DNA of 50,896 nt from an uncultured Lachnospiraceae bacterium (GCA_902780385.1 CACZFF010000029.1:1-50896); one strand, 5' to 3'; shown: positions 7,201-16,106, counted from the stretch's first letter. The notes: generated by a model from the letters alone, not told the origin. Numbers and translations: made by a program.

Positions 7201-7851
7201 ATGAGGGGAACATATTCTGAGATCTATCTGGATGATGCCATAAGAAATATGGGTGAAATGATTGAATATGGGGAAGAAGCCTGCGGCGTGAATCAGGATT
7301 TCCTGCTGAGGATGTTTATTCGCAGCGGATATGCAGGCCGATGGGAGAAAGGGGATCCAAGGGTCATCTGCGGCCTTTCCGGCACTGAACTGTGCCGCCG
7401 TCTGATTGATGGCTCTTTTACAGGCAGGGAGACCAGGCCTGCTCCGATTGTCCGGTATGACACAGGGGAGGCATATTGGAGAGGATTTGTGCTGGCCTAT
7501 TATCAGTGGCGGAGCGGCAGAACGTTTTCGGAAATCCTTATGTTTATTGGACGGAAGGATCTTCAACGCATGTATACCGCTTATCACACTGCTTCGGAGG
7601 AAAAGACGGCAGATGAACTCGAGGCACTGCTGCTGCGAAGAGACAGCATCTCACGACTGCAGTTGTATCGGAAAAGACTGGGTATGACGCAGCAGGAACT
7701 TGCTGTGCGATCGGGTGTCAATCTGCGGACCTTACAGGAGTATGAGGCTGGAAGGAAGAACCTGCGTCAGGCGGCTGCTGAGAAGGTTCAGTCATTGTCC
7801 GCAGCCCTCTGGTGCAGTCCATCGGATCTGATCGGCACATCGCAGGACTGA
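7201..7851 (+). CDS. XRE-family protein with N-terminal extension, probable antitoxin/repressor
   Basis: A 216-residue protein with a C-terminal XRE helix-turn-helix (RKRLGMTQQELAVRSGV, then RTLQEYEAGRKNL; about residues 157-205). The N-terminal 130 residues (YLDDAIRNMGEMIEYGEEAC, LLRMFIRSGYAGRWEKGDP, WRGFVLAYYQWRSGRTFSEI) are an unassigned helical domain that recurs beside DUF3990 proteins. Start at 7201 follows GGGAG. The gene directly follows the DUF3990 gene, so it is the natural partner for neutralisation and for binding the inverted repeat at 6355-6376. The HTH lies at the C-terminus, opposite to most small antitoxins. Confidence 0.82.
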   Translation: MRGTYSEIYLDDAIRNMGEMIEYGEEACGVNQDFLLRMFIRSGYAGRWEKGDPRVICGLSGTELCRRLIDGSFTGRETRPAPIVRYDTGEAYWRGFVLAYYQWRSGRTFSEILMFIGRKDLQRMYTAYHTASEEKTADELEALLLRRDSISRLQLYRKRLGMTQQELAVRSGVNLRTLQEYEAGRKNLRQAAAEKVQSLSAALWCSPSDLIGTSQD

Positions 7852-7928
7852 AATGATGTATTTGTTAGTGTGTATTGAAAAAAGAACCTGGTCGAGATCT
7901 GCATGATACATTTTGGGAGGAAAAATCA

Positions 7929-8531
7929 ATGTGGGATATTTTGAAGATGCAGTGGACCAGAGAGCCGGAAAAATACAGCATTCAATCGGACCGGATTGAG
8001 ATCACGACTATGCCCCATACCGATCTCTGGCAGAGAACCTATTACCATTTCCGCAACGATAATGCGCCGGTGCTTCAGATGGAAACAGAGGAAAAGTTTT
8101 TCTCTTTCATTGTGAAAACCGATTTTTCAGAAAGCGGACACCGCTTTGATCAGTGCGGAATTGTCATGTATCTGGATTCGGAGAACTGGCTCAAAGGCTC
8201 TGTCGAGTATGAAAACGAAGAGTTTCAACATCTGGGGTCCGTGGTCACCAACCACGGCTATTCCGACTGGGCGACGACGGCAATTCCTGCGGATGTGAAA
8301 ACCATGTGGTATCGCTTCAGCAGGCGCGAGGATGACTATTGCATCGAATGCTCTCAGGACGGAGAGCATTTTACGCAGATGCGTGTCTGCCATATGTGGG
8401 AAGGCGCCGGCAAGATCCGCTTCGGAATCTATGCCTGCAGCCCGGAAGATTCCAGTTTTAAAGCGGTATTTACCAATCTGGAGATTACAGAGTGCGCCTG
8501 GAAGGCACACGACGGACAGCAGCCGGATTGA
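7929..8531 (+). CDS. DUF1349 family protein (concanavalin-like fold)
   Basis: A 200-residue protein of the DUF1349 family, a jelly-roll/concanavalin-like fold. Typical elements: a Trp-rich N-terminus, FFSFIVKTDFSESGHRFDQC, GIVMYLDSENWLKGSVEYE, MWYRFSRREDDYCIECSQDG, and a final IRFGIYACSPEDSSFKAVF. Start at 7929 has GGGAGG eight bases upstream; the open frame from 7875 does not. No signal peptide, so cytoplasmic. The family is often near sugar metabolism genes, but its biochemical role is not settled. It lies between the DUF3990/XRE pair and the GpsA-like dehydrogenase gene, apparently independent of both. Confidence 0.88.
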   Translation: MWDILKMQWTREPEKYSIQSDRIEITTMPHTDLWQRTYYHFRNDNAPVLQMETEEKFFSFIVKTDFSESGHRFDQCGIVMYLDSENWLKGSVEYENEEFQHLGSVVTNHGYSDWATTAIPADVKTMWYRFSRREDDYCIECSQDGEHFTQMRVCHMWEGAGKIRFGIYACSPEDSSFKAVFTNLEITECAWKAHDGQQPD

Positions 8532-8650
8532 TTATTATTCGGAATCCCCATTGTTGATGTCTGCGCACTGAGATGCTACGGCATGAGCGGAAAGATTAAC
8601 ATGGGAAAATCCCCGGCAAATCGAGTTATAAGCTATACAAGGAGGAACCC

Positions 8651-9694
8651 ATGAGCGTTATCACATTCGTATGTGCAGGGCAGATGAACTCTGCCATCAC
8701 ATTCCCTGCCTTTGAAAACGGACACGAGGTCAGACTGGTCGGATCTCCCCTGGACAGGGATATCATCGATGGACTTCGCAGGGACAATTTTCATATCACT
8801 CTGAAAAGAACCCTGCATGACGGGATCAAATATTATCAGATTGAGGAGCTGCAGGAGGCCCTGCAGGGCGCGGATCTGATCCTGGGCGGCGTCAGCAGCT
8901 TCGGTCTCGACTGGTTCTGCGACGAGATCCTTCCGGTTCTCCCTGAGGAGGTTCCTCTTCTGACGGTCACAAAGGGCATGGTCGACCTGGAGGACGGCAC
9001 CCTGGTACCCTATCCCGCTGTTTTCGAACAGCGGCAGCCTGCAGGAAAACATATCAATTTCAACGCCATCGGCGGTCCCTGCACCAGCTATGAGCTGGCG
9101 GACCACGATGACAGCCATGTCGCCTTCTGCGGCAAAGAAATGGAGACCTTAAAGAAGATCAAAGCCCTGCTTGCAACCGACTACTATCACATCAGTCTCT
9201 CAACTGATGTTGTCGGCGTAGAATGTGCCGTGGCCATGAAAAATGCCTATGCACTCGGTGTCTCTCTGGCAGTCGGCCTGGCAGAGAAGCGCGACGGAAA
9301 GATCGGCGCTGTCCACTACAATTCCCAGGCTGCCCTCTTCGGACAGGGCGTCAAGGAGATGATGCAGCTGCTGGCCCTGATCGGCGGCGGCCCCGAGAAT
9401 ATCATTCACGGCGCGGGGGATCTGTATGTCACGATCTTCGGCGGACGCACCCGCAGGATCGGAACCCTGCTGGGCAGGGGCCTGACCTTTGATCAGGCTA
9501 TGGAAGAACTGAAGGGTGTCACTCTGGAATCTATCGTCATTGCGACCAGGACCGCAAGGGCAGTCAGAAAGCTGGCGGAACGCGGCCTGGTCAGTCTGGA
9601 TGACTATCCCCTCCTCATGCATGTGGACGAGATCATCAACCGGGGTGCCGAAGTCAATATTCCCTGGGAGAAGTTTACCACGGTCGTCCAATAA
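8651..9694 (+). CDS. GpsA-like NAD(P)-dependent dehydrogenase, copy 1
   Basis: A 347-residue oxidoreductase related to NAD(P)H-dependent glycerol-3-phosphate dehydrogenase. It has an N-terminal Rossmann motif (MSVITFVCAGQMNSA), LTVTKGMVDLEDGTL, the active-site Lys in AMKNAYALGV, and the C-terminal HGAGDLYVTIFGGRTRRIG signature that parallels the GpsA GLGDL region. AAGGAGG is correctly placed. A second copy at 32241-33287 is almost identical along its length and sits in the polyol PTS operon. This copy stands alone, with a terminator after it. Because both differ clearly from housekeeping GpsA in the Rossmann loop, the natural substrate may be another phosphorylated polyol rather than glycerol-3-phosphate (inference). 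Confidence 0.85.
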   Translation: MSVITFVCAGQMNSAITFPAFENGHEVRLVGSPLDRDIIDGLRRDNFHITLKRTLHDGIKYYQIEELQEALQGADLILGGVSSFGLDWFCDEILPVLPEEVPLLTVTKGMVDLEDGTLVPYPAVFEQRQPAGKHINFNAIGGPCTSYELADHDDSHVAFCGKEMETLKKIKALLATDYYHISLSTDVVGVECAVAMKNAYALGVSLAVGLAEKRDGKIGAVHYNSQAALFGQGVKEMMQLLALIGGGPENIIHGAGDLYVTIFGGRTRRIGTLLGRGLTFDQAMEELKGVTLESIVIATRTARAVRKLAERGLVSLDDYPLLMHVDEIINRGAEVNIPWEKFTTVVQ

Positions 9695-9849
9695 ACGGCA
9701 GGACTGCTGTGACAGGCGCGGCACAGCTTCAAGACTTACACGCGGTTAATGCGCGATGAAGGAAGCTCCCCTTTTTTATGCGTTTTTATGCGTATCCCAT
9801 GACCAAAGTTACGGGCATTGCGTGAAGAATCCGACCAAGGAAAAAAAGT

Positions 9850-9894
9850 ACCGGTGCAGCCTCCTGACAGAGCAGTCAGGGAGGAGGCACCGGT
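9850..9894. terminator. bidirectional terminator
   Basis: ACCGGTGC (from 9850) pairs with GCACCGGT (to 9894); inner GCCTCC/GGAGG and TGAC/GTCA pairs extend the stem. T5 follows on the plus strand and an A run precedes it. It separates the plus-strand dehydrogenase from the minus-strand EamA pseudogene. Confidence 0.8.
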
Positions 9895-9937
9895 GTTTTT
9901 CATGATTTAAGGGCAGTAAATCGAACAGGATAATTCT

Positions 9938-10637
9938 TCACAATGTTTTTACCCGTTTCAGACCTGTGGGAAGAGTGATTTTGAGAGGCTTGTCCTGTGA
10001 AGAAAGCCAGGCACCGACGATCATCAGGATCAGGGCGGCGATAAAGAGCAGTCCCGGAGCAGATTCCCTTGACCATGACGATCTGCAGAGGATCCTTCGA
10101 TGACAGTCTCCTGGTGCAGTTGTTTTCAATGCCCCAGCAGATGCAGGCGAGCAGAGCAAACAGGGAGCCTGAATTAAACTGAAGACTCGAGAGATCTTCA
10201 AAGGACAGGAGGGCGCAGGATGCAGTGACAAAGAGGATCCCCAGCCAGAGTCGGGGGGAAATCGCCTCACTGAAAACCAACAGGGCAATGACGGCTGTGG
10301 CGACGATCTCGAAGTTGTTGAGCAGGGATACATTGGCGGCTGTGGTCATGGTAAGTCCCAACAGCAGACAGATCGGTGCCGCAATATCCAGGATGACCAT
10401 GGCGATTGTATAGGGCAGCTCCTGCCGGGTAAGGCGGGATTCTGTTCCCTGCTTTCCGGATACCTTTCTGATAAGTGAGATCAGGACCATACCAAGGCCT
10501 GCGCCGACATAAAGAAATCCTGCCATCAGGGTGGAAGGCAGAGCATCCAGCAGCAATTTGGAAAAGGGTGTACTCAGGGCATACAAGCCGGCCGCAAGGA
10601 TCGCCAGAAATATGCCGTGTCTCATGTTTGATTTCAT
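9938..10637 (-). pseudogene. EamA/DMT family exporter, internal deletion and frameshift
   Basis: The first frame (from 10637, MKSNMRHGIFLAILAAGLYA) gives six hydrophobic segments of a drug/metabolite (EamA) transporter: PFSKLLLDALPSTLMAGFLY, ANVSLLNNFEIVATAVIALL and WGIENNCTRRLSSKDP are characteristic. After VMVKGICSG the homology jumps to another frame, LLFIAALILMIVGAWLSSQD, which is the usual last membrane segment and tail, ending at 9938. About 80-90 residues (membrane segments 7-9) are missing, so the protein cannot be a full ten-helix transporter. Divergent from a TetR gene that probably regulated it. Confidence 0.82.
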
Positions 10638-10652
10638 TTTTAAGATTTCTCT

Positions 10653-10688
10653 GAACAAAATATTTGATAACGAACAAAGTGTTTGATA
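10653..10688. promoter_or_regulatory. paired 17-nt direct repeats, probable TetR operator
   Basis: GAACAAAATATTTGATA (10653-10669) and GAACAAAGTGTTTGATA (10672-10688) differ at two positions and are spaced 19 bases, nearly two helical turns. They lie between the divergent EamA pseudogene and the TetR gene. Confidence 0.6.
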
Positions 10689-10853
10689 TTATCATAATTA
10701 AATAAAAAACGCGGGACAAGAAGCAGATATGAGCGGATGTCCGTTACTGAACAATTCCGGCTATTTGTTCGATATACGCGGCCGGATTTCTTTTATATTC
10801 TTTTATATATGTTTGCAGCCGTACAGGTTGGATTTGTTTGGAGGATCTGGACA

Positions 10854-11408
10854 ATGGATCGGAGACAGCAGAAGACACGAAGAGCAATCTTTCAGGCCTT
10901 TAACAGGCTGCTGGAGAAAAAGCATTTCAACAATATTACTGTCCAGGAGATACTGGATGAGGCAGATGTCGGCAGAAGCACTTTTTATTCTCATTTTGAG
11001 ACCAAGGACGCCCTGCTGAAGGCGATGTGTACCGATATTTTTGACCATATTTTTTCACATGAGCTTCATTCGGAGACATCCCATGATTTCTCTGCATCCG
11101 ACCACAGTCTGCAGGAAAAGATCACTCACCTGCTCTACCATCTGAAAGATAATCAGAGTAATGTCCTGGGTGTTCTGTCCGGCGACAGCGGAGAACTCTT
11201 CATGCGGTATTTCAAGGAATATCTGGCTGCTATGTTTGAGCAGTATCCTGAAAGCATCCGGCAGGATGTCCCGCGGGAATTTGCCATAAATCACCTGGTG
11301 GGAAGCTTTGCGGAAGCAGTGAAGTGGTGGATCGGACAGAAAATGAAGATGCCGCCGGAAGAGGTGGCAGACTGCTATCTGAAGCTGACGGGCTACCAAA
11401 ATGTCTGA
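10854..11408 (+). CDS. TetR/AcrR family transcriptional regulator
   Basis: A 184-residue regulator. Start at 10854 (MDRRQQKTRRAIFQAF) follows GGAGG at 10841-10845; the open frame extends upstream to 10737 without family similarity. The N-terminal helix-turn-helix is typical: KKHFNNITVQEILDEADVGRSTFYSHFETKDALL. The remaining 130 residues form a variable ligand domain of the TetR_C_33-like type (VLSGDSGELFMRYFKEYL, then FAINHLVGSFAEAVKWWI). It is divergent from the EamA exporter remnant with direct repeats between them, so it probably repressed that exporter; with the exporter broken, the regulator may be an orphan. Confidence 0.92.
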   Translation: MDRRQQKTRRAIFQAFNRLLEKKHFNNITVQEILDEADVGRSTFYSHFETKDALLKAMCTDIFDHIFSHELHSETSHDFSASDHSLQEKITHLLYHLKDNQSNVLGVLSGDSGELFMRYFKEYLAAMFEQYPESIRQDVPREFAINHLVGSFAEAVKWWIGQKMKMPPEEVADCYLKLTGYQNV

Positions 11409-11450
11409 AATATTGCGCACTATTTATAGGGGAGAAAGAAAGGATCCGTT

Positions 11451-13166
11451 ATGTCCGGTTATAACAAGCATCCGTCAATACATATTGAGAACAGTGATGG
11501 AAAAGTATTCAGAGGAGATGAAGACATTCTCCGCTGTCTGCGGGCAGAGCTTTCCGGTGATCAGTGGACGTTGATCCTGGAGACCTATCCCGGTGTCAAT
11601 GAGGAACGGATGTACCGGATGCTGGAGGAACTGCATCCGGATCTGATCGTATCAGCCCGGGATATTCTCAGGGAGCCGGAGACGCTGAATGCCCGGCTTG
11701 ACTGTATTCTCACACAGGACCGTGTCTTCGGCCGCATGTACAGCGGCGGGCTCATGGATTTTGCCGATCCCGAAAAAGCGGACAGGCTCAGAGCGCAGAT
11801 TGCAGGAAGCAGAGGAAAAACCGTCGTTTTTGGATTCGGGGCTTCCCTTCTTGCTGACCGGGGGCTCTGTGTTTTTGCGGACATAAACCGCTGGGAGATC
11901 CAGCTGCGCTATCGCGCCGGCATGTCCAATTACTTAACTGACAATCCCGGGGAAGATATTCTTACAAAGTTCAAGCAGGGGTATTTTCTGGAGTGGCGCA
12001 TTGCGGATAAGCTCAAGATGTCCTTCCTGGACAAAATGCGGTATTTTATAGATGCCAACCGGGACGAGGATCCGGTCATGATCCGAAGAGACCTCTTTGA
12101 GGAGGCTCTTCAGAAGGCGGTCTCGGGACCCTTCCGTGTCGTCCCCTATTTTGATCCGGGTGTATGGGGAGGCCAGTGGATGAAAAGGGTCTGCGGGCTG
12201 GATCCGGAGAAGGACAATTATGCATGGAGCTTCGACGGAGTGCCCGAGGAGAACAGTATTTGCTTCGACTTTGGCGAAACGCGCCTGGAGATGCCGGCCA
12301 TGAACCTGATCCTCCGCCATCCCAAGGAACTTCTGGGCCAAAAAGTGTATGCCCGGTTTGGTGCGGAGTTCCCGATCCGCTTCGATCTGCTGGACACCAT
12401 GGGCGGGCAGAACCTGTCCCTGCAGGTGCATCCGACGACTGATTATATACGCCGGAACTTCGGAATGGCATATACCCAGGATGAGAGTTATTATATATTG
12501 GATGCGGAAGAGGGAGCCTGCGTCTATCTGGGGCTGAAGGAAGGCGTTAAGGTCGAAGATATGATCGCGGATCTTGAGGCCGCGCAGCAGGATAGCAAGC
12601 CTTTTAACGCGGAAAAATATATCAACAGAATCCCTGCGAAAAAGCACGACCATTTCCTGATCCCCGCGGGGACCATCCACTGTTCGGGCAAAGGCGCAGT
12701 GGTCCTCGAGATCAGCGCGACGCCCTATATCTTTACATTTAAACTCTGGGACTGGGGACGACTGGGACTGGACGGCAGGCCCAGGCCCATCAACATCGGC
12801 CGCGGGGCAGAGGTCATCGCGGAGCGGCGGACGGACTGGGTCATGGAGAACCTGGTGAACCCGGTTTGTACCCTGGCTGACGATGAGCATTACACGGAAG
12901 AACATACAGGACTTCATGAGCTGGAGTTCATCGAGACCAGGCGCTTTACCATTCGGGACCGGGCAGAAATCGACTGCCATGAGAGTGTCAATGTCCTGAA
13001 TTTTGTCGAAGGGACAGCCTGTCTTGTCGAAAGCGCTGACGGGAGTTTCGATCCCTTTGAAGTGCACTATGCAGAGACTTTTATCGTTCCGGAATGTGTA
13101 GGAAAATACCGTCTGAGGGCAGTCGGAGGACCGGTCAAAGTCATGCAGGCCTATGTGAGAACTTAA
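11451..13166 (+). CDS. manA: class I mannose-6-phosphate isomerase with N-terminal extra domain
   Basis: A 571-residue protein. The C-terminal 360 residues are a cupin-type class I phosphomannose isomerase (mannose-6-phosphate to fructose-6-phosphate, zinc enzyme). The family order is seen: PYFDPGVWGGQWMKRVC, then QNLSLQVHPTTDYIRR (Gln and His zinc ligands), YYILDAEEGACVYLGLKEGV, and PAGTIHCSGKGAVVLEIS (His ligand). The first 200 residues (DEDILRCLRAELSGDQWTLI, LIVSARDILREPETLNARLD, VVFGFGASLLADRGLCVFAD) form a separate domain resembling a kinase-like nucleotide-binding fold without a clear P-loop. This long architecture occurs in Firmicutes; its job is unknown to me. The gene starts 42 bases after the TetR gene. 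Confidence 0.9.
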   Translation: MSGYNKHPSIHIENSDGKVFRGDEDILRCLRAELSGDQWTLILETYPGVNEERMYRMLEELHPDLIVSARDILREPETLNARLDCILTQDRVFGRMYSGGLMDFADPEKADRLRAQIAGSRGKTVVFGFGASLLADRGLCVFADINRWEIQLRYRAGMSNYLTDNPGEDILTKFKQGYFLEWRIADKLKMSFLDKMRYFIDANRDEDPVMIRRDLFEEALQKAVSGPFRVVPYFDPGVWGGQWMKRVCGLDPEKDNYAWSFDGVPEENSICFDFGETRLEMPAMNLILRHPKELLGQKVYARFGAEFPIRFDLLDTMGGQNLSLQVHPTTDYIRRNFGMAYTQDESYYILDAEEGACVYLGLKEGVKVEDMIADLEAAQQDSKPFNAEKYINRIPAKKHDHFLIPAGTIHCSGKGAVVLEISATPYIFTFKLWDWGRLGLDGRPRPINIGRGAEVIAERRTDWVMENLVNPVCTLADDEHYTEEHTGLHELEFIETRRFTIRDRAEIDCHESVNVLNFVEGTACLVESADGSFDPFEVHYAETFIVPECVGKYRLRAVGGPVKVMQAYVRT

Positions 13167-13290
13167 TGCAAGTCAGAGATACTCCGGGCGGAGTGTCCGG
13201 TGAAGAATCTGCCGGTCTATGCGGACCGGGCAGAATTTCAATTGCGGAATAACTCACCCGGCAGAATATAAACTGAGGAGGAAGGATGAG

Positions 13291-14397
13291 ATGATCAGTA
13301 CCATCAGGAAAACCATACAAAAACGAAGGGCAGCTGCGCTGGCCGTCCTTGTGTTGCTCTGTCTGCTGACGGCAGGATGCGGAGGCCGATCAGCGAAGCA
13401 GGCCGGGAAAGATCAGTCAGGCAGTGCGCAGGAGCAGGCCGGGGGAGACCAGTCGGGCGGTGCGCAGCAGCAGACCGGGGAAGATCAGTCGGGCGGTGCG
13501 CAGGAGCAGGCCGGGGAGGCTGAGACCCGCGGTCCTGTCCGGATCGGCGTCCTGCAGATTGCGGACAGCTTTCCTCTGTATGTGGCCGTAGAGGAGGGCC
13601 TTTTCCAAAAACACGGTCTGGATGTGGAGATCATCGAGTTTCAGAGCGCCTCCGACCAGTCTGTCGCCTATGAGGCAGGGGAACTGGACGGAATGATGAC
13701 CGATATGATCGTCCAGAGCCTGATCAATAAATCCTCGGCGGAAGACGGGATGAAGACGGTGGCTATGGCGTTCGGCGGCGATGCCTCGGAGGGCAGGTTT
13801 ATCGTGGCGTCCTCACCGGATTCCGGGATTTCTGCCCCGGAACAGCTTGCCGGCAGCAAGATCGGCATTTCTGAAAACACCATGATGGAATATCTGGTGG
13901 GGCGCTATCTGGAGGACCTGGGTGTGGACCTGTCCTCTGTAGAGATGGTCAATATTCCCAAGCTGACCCTGCGCCTGGATCTGCTCATGGAAGGCAGTGA
14001 CATCCAGGCGGCGATCCTGCCGGATCCCCTGGCGATCGAAGCCGAGTCCCGCGGATGCGGCACCGTGATCGACGACACGAAACTCGGGAAAAACTATTCG
14101 CAGAGTGTCGTCACGCTTAGAAAAGCCCTGATCGAGGATGGGGCGGGCACTCTTGATGCCTTCCGGGATGCCTATAACGAAGCCATTGAGAAGATCAATG
14201 CAGATCCCGATGCCTGTCTGGAATTGTTCTATGAGAAGGCAAATGTAGCCGAACCTCTTCAGGGCAGATATGGAGTTCCCTCCTATACGCCGGACTGCGT
14301 GCCGACAGAGGAGGATGTCGCAAAGATTGAGGAATTTATGGTGAAGAAGGGGCTTTTAGACAGTCCTTTTTCCTACGAGGAAATGGTAGTACAATGA
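13291..14397 (+). CDS. ABC transporter substrate-binding lipoprotein, NMT1/SsuA type
   Basis: A 368-residue lipoprotein. Start at 13291 has GAGGAGGAAGG upstream. A lipobox signal peptide is clear (ALAVLVLLCLLTAGC, cleavage before Cys30). A Gln/Gly/Ser linker of three 12-residue repeats follows, then a NMT1/THI5-like binding domain: RIGVLQIADSFPLYVAVEEG, VEIIEFQSASDQSVAYEAGE, DGMMTDMIVQSLI and FIVASSPDSGIS. This family binds sulfonates, nitrate, pyrimidine precursors or related small organics. The stop codon overlaps the ATPase start (ATGA), and a permease follows, forming a complete importer. Confidence 0.93.
   Translation: MISTIRKTIQKRRAAALAVLVLLCLLTAGCGGRSAKQAGKDQSGSAQEQAGGDQSGGAQQQTGEDQSGGAQEQAGEAETRGPVRIGVLQIADSFPLYVAVEEGLFQKHGLDVEIIEFQSASDQSVAYEAGELDGMMTDMIVQSLINKSSAEDGMKTVAMAFGGDASEGRFIVASSPDSGISAPEQLAGSKIGISENTMMEYLVGRYLEDLGVDLSSVEMVNIPKLTLRLDLLMEGSDIQAAILPDPLAIEAESRGCGTVIDDTKLGKNYSQSVVTLRKALIEDGAGTLDAFRDAYNEAIEKINADPDACLELFYEKANVAEPLQGRYGVPSYTPDCVPTEEDVAKIEEFMVKKGLLDSPFSYEEMVVQ
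13399..13506 (+). repeat. three 36-nt tandem repeats in the lipoprotein linker
   Basis: Units at 13399, 13435 and 13471, with a partial fourth, each begin CAGGCCGGG or CAGACCGGG and encode a 12-residue flexible spacer such as QAGGDQSGGAQQ. Copy number probably varies between strains. Confidence 0.85.
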
Positions 14398-15191
14398 CAA
14401 ATCCGTCAGAAAATATCATTGTAGAGGCAAGGGATGTCTCCTTTTCTTATCCGGAGGAGCCGGACCGGTATGTCCTTAATAACCTGAATCTGCAGGTCAG
14501 CAGGGGCGAATGTGTCGCGATCCTGGGCGAGTCAGGTGCGGGAAAGACCACTCTTTTAAAGCTGCTGTGCGGGCTTTTGCAGCCTGCACAGGGTCAGATC
14601 CTGTTTGAGGGAAAGCCCCTGCAGGGACCCCGGAATGATATTTCGCTCATTTTTCAGAATTATGGTCTTTTTCCCTGGAAGACGGTGCGGGAGAATATTC
14701 TCCTTCCCGCGCGGCTGCGAAAAAAAAGGGTGGACGAAAACGAACTGGCAAAGCTGCTGGATTATCTGGGCCTTCGTGAGTTTGCCCGCAGGTTCCCTGC
14801 GGAGCTGTCAGGGGGACAGCTGCAGAGGACTGCTCTGGGAAGGGCGGTCATGAGCGGGGCATCCCTCCTTCTGATGGATGAACCCTTCTCTGCGCTGGAT
14901 CTTCGCAACCGCACCCGCCTGCAGAGCTTTATGAAGACCTTTCTGGAGGATACGGGCATGACCTCTGTGATCGTAACCCACAGTATCGAGGAGGCACTTT
15001 GCATGGGCGACCGTGTCGCGGTTTTTGATCCGGAGAGGGGAAGGATCCGGACGATCCGGGAGGGCTGTCGGCAGGAGACTGACCCCGATCCGGCTATGCT
15101 GGATGAACGCAGCCGCAGGATCCGGGAATCCCTGTTGCAGATGCAGGAAGCGGGCTGCCAATCTGACGAGAGGAAGGTCCCGGACAACTGA
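14394..15191 (+). CDS. ABC transporter ATP-binding protein, SsuB/TauB type
   Basis: A 265-residue ATPase. Walker A is GESGAGKTT around residue 43, the Q-loop FQNYGLFPWKTVREN, the signature LSGGQLQRTALGRAV, Walker B LLLMDEPFSALD, and the H-loop VTHSIEEAL. The FPWKTVRENI form of the Q-loop is typical of nitrate/sulfonate/taurine importers. The start overlaps the lipoprotein stop by four bases, so the genes are translationally coupled; the permease follows after 19 bases. It powers import of the ligand bound by the upstream lipoprotein. Confidence 0.95.
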   Translation: MTNPSENIIVEARDVSFSYPEEPDRYVLNNLNLQVSRGECVAILGESGAGKTTLLKLLCGLLQPAQGQILFEGKPLQGPRNDISLIFQNYGLFPWKTVRENILLPARLRKKRVDENELAKLLDYLGLREFARRFPAELSGGQLQRTALGRAVMSGASLLLMDEPFSALDLRNRTRLQSFMKTFLEDTGMTSVIVTHSIEEALCMGDRVAVFDPERGRIRTIREGCRQETDPDPAMLDERSRRIRESLLQMQEAGCQSDERKVPDN

Positions 15192-15210
15192 TAACTGATA
15201 ATGGAGAACA

Positions 15211-15975
15211 ATGATGACAAAAAGAACGATGGCAGGGACTTTCCTGAGCATTGCAGCTCTTCTGCTCCTGTGGCAGATCGCTTCAATAGGGCTTGATCGG
15301 TATTTCCTTCCGTCACCTTCTGAAACGCTGGTTACCCTTGCGGGACTGCTCAGAGAAGGGAAGACCTGGATGCATATAGCGGCCAGCTTTCGGCGCATCA
15401 CTTTGGGGACACTTCTGGGACTTGCCTGTGCTGTCCCGCTGGGCATCCTCATGGGAAGGTCTCCTGCGGCAGATGCGGTGCTGGGTGCTTTTTTCAGGCT
15501 GGTCTATCCGGTGCCCAAGGTCGTCTTTATGCCGATCATTGTCGTGATGCTGGGAATCGGGGACAGTTCCAAAATCTGCCTGATCTTCCTGGCGATTTTT
15601 TTTCAGATTACGATTATTATCCGGGACAGTACTGCGGCGATTGATCCGGCTTTGTCGGACGTGATGAGAAGCATGAAGGCAGGACCGGCAGACACCCTCC
15701 GCCACCTGATCCTGCCGGGCATCACACCCGGAATCCTGACTGCCCTGAAAGCTTCCCTGGGAACTTCTGTCGCCCTGCTTATGATCACGGAACTTTTCGC
15801 CTCTACTTCGGGACTGGGCTATTTTATCATGAATTCCATGGATGCCAGAAAATACCCGGAGATGTACAGCGGAATCCTGCTGCTCATGGGCATGAGTGCC
15901 CTGATGTACGCTTTTCTGGAGATCGCCGAGAGGCTCCTGTGCAGATGGAGATACGGCAGTCCGATAAATACATGA
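15211..15975 (+). CDS. ABC transporter permease, SsuC/TauC type
   Basis: A 254-residue inner-membrane permease with about six hydrophobic segments, beginning with an N-terminal one (LSIAALLLLWQIASIGL) followed by YFLPSPSETL, a pattern seen in SsuC/ThiX. The cytoplasmic EAA-like loop is SMKAGPADTLRHLILPGITPG, which meets the ATPase. Two adjacent ATGs (15211, 15214) are possible starts. It completes the binding protein-ATPase-permease operon. A hydroxymethylpyrimidine or sulfonate substrate is possible, but nothing in the sequence decides it. Confidence 0.94.
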   Translation: MMTKRTMAGTFLSIAALLLLWQIASIGLDRYFLPSPSETLVTLAGLLREGKTWMHIAASFRRITLGTLLGLACAVPLGILMGRSPAADAVLGAFFRLVYPVPKVVFMPIIVVMLGIGDSSKICLIFLAIFFQITIIIRDSTAAIDPALSDVMRSMKAGPADTLRHLILPGITPGILTALKASLGTSVALLMITELFASTSGLGYFIMNSMDARKYPEMYSGILLLMGMSALMYAFLEIAERLLCRWRYGSPINT

Positions 15976-16029
15976 CGTAATCATGGACGAATCATGGATG
16001 AATATGTCGATGAATATGGCATTGAAGAG

Positions 16030-16058
16030 TTGTCATCGCATAGGGAATCCATTATAAT
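16030..16058 (+). promoter_or_regulatory. sigma-A type promoter of the esterase gene
   Basis: TTGTCA (16030-16035), 17-base spacer, TATAAT (16053-16058). The esterase start codon is 49 bases further, with AAAGGAG in front of it. Confidence 0.8.
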
Positions 16059-16106
16059 CGACAAGTCTGTGTAAAAATAATGTCTTTTCTGAAAGGAGAT
16101 TTATAA

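Noticed and set aside
11934-13067. Minus-strand open frame of 377 codons
   Set aside because: Shadow of the phosphomannose isomerase gene.
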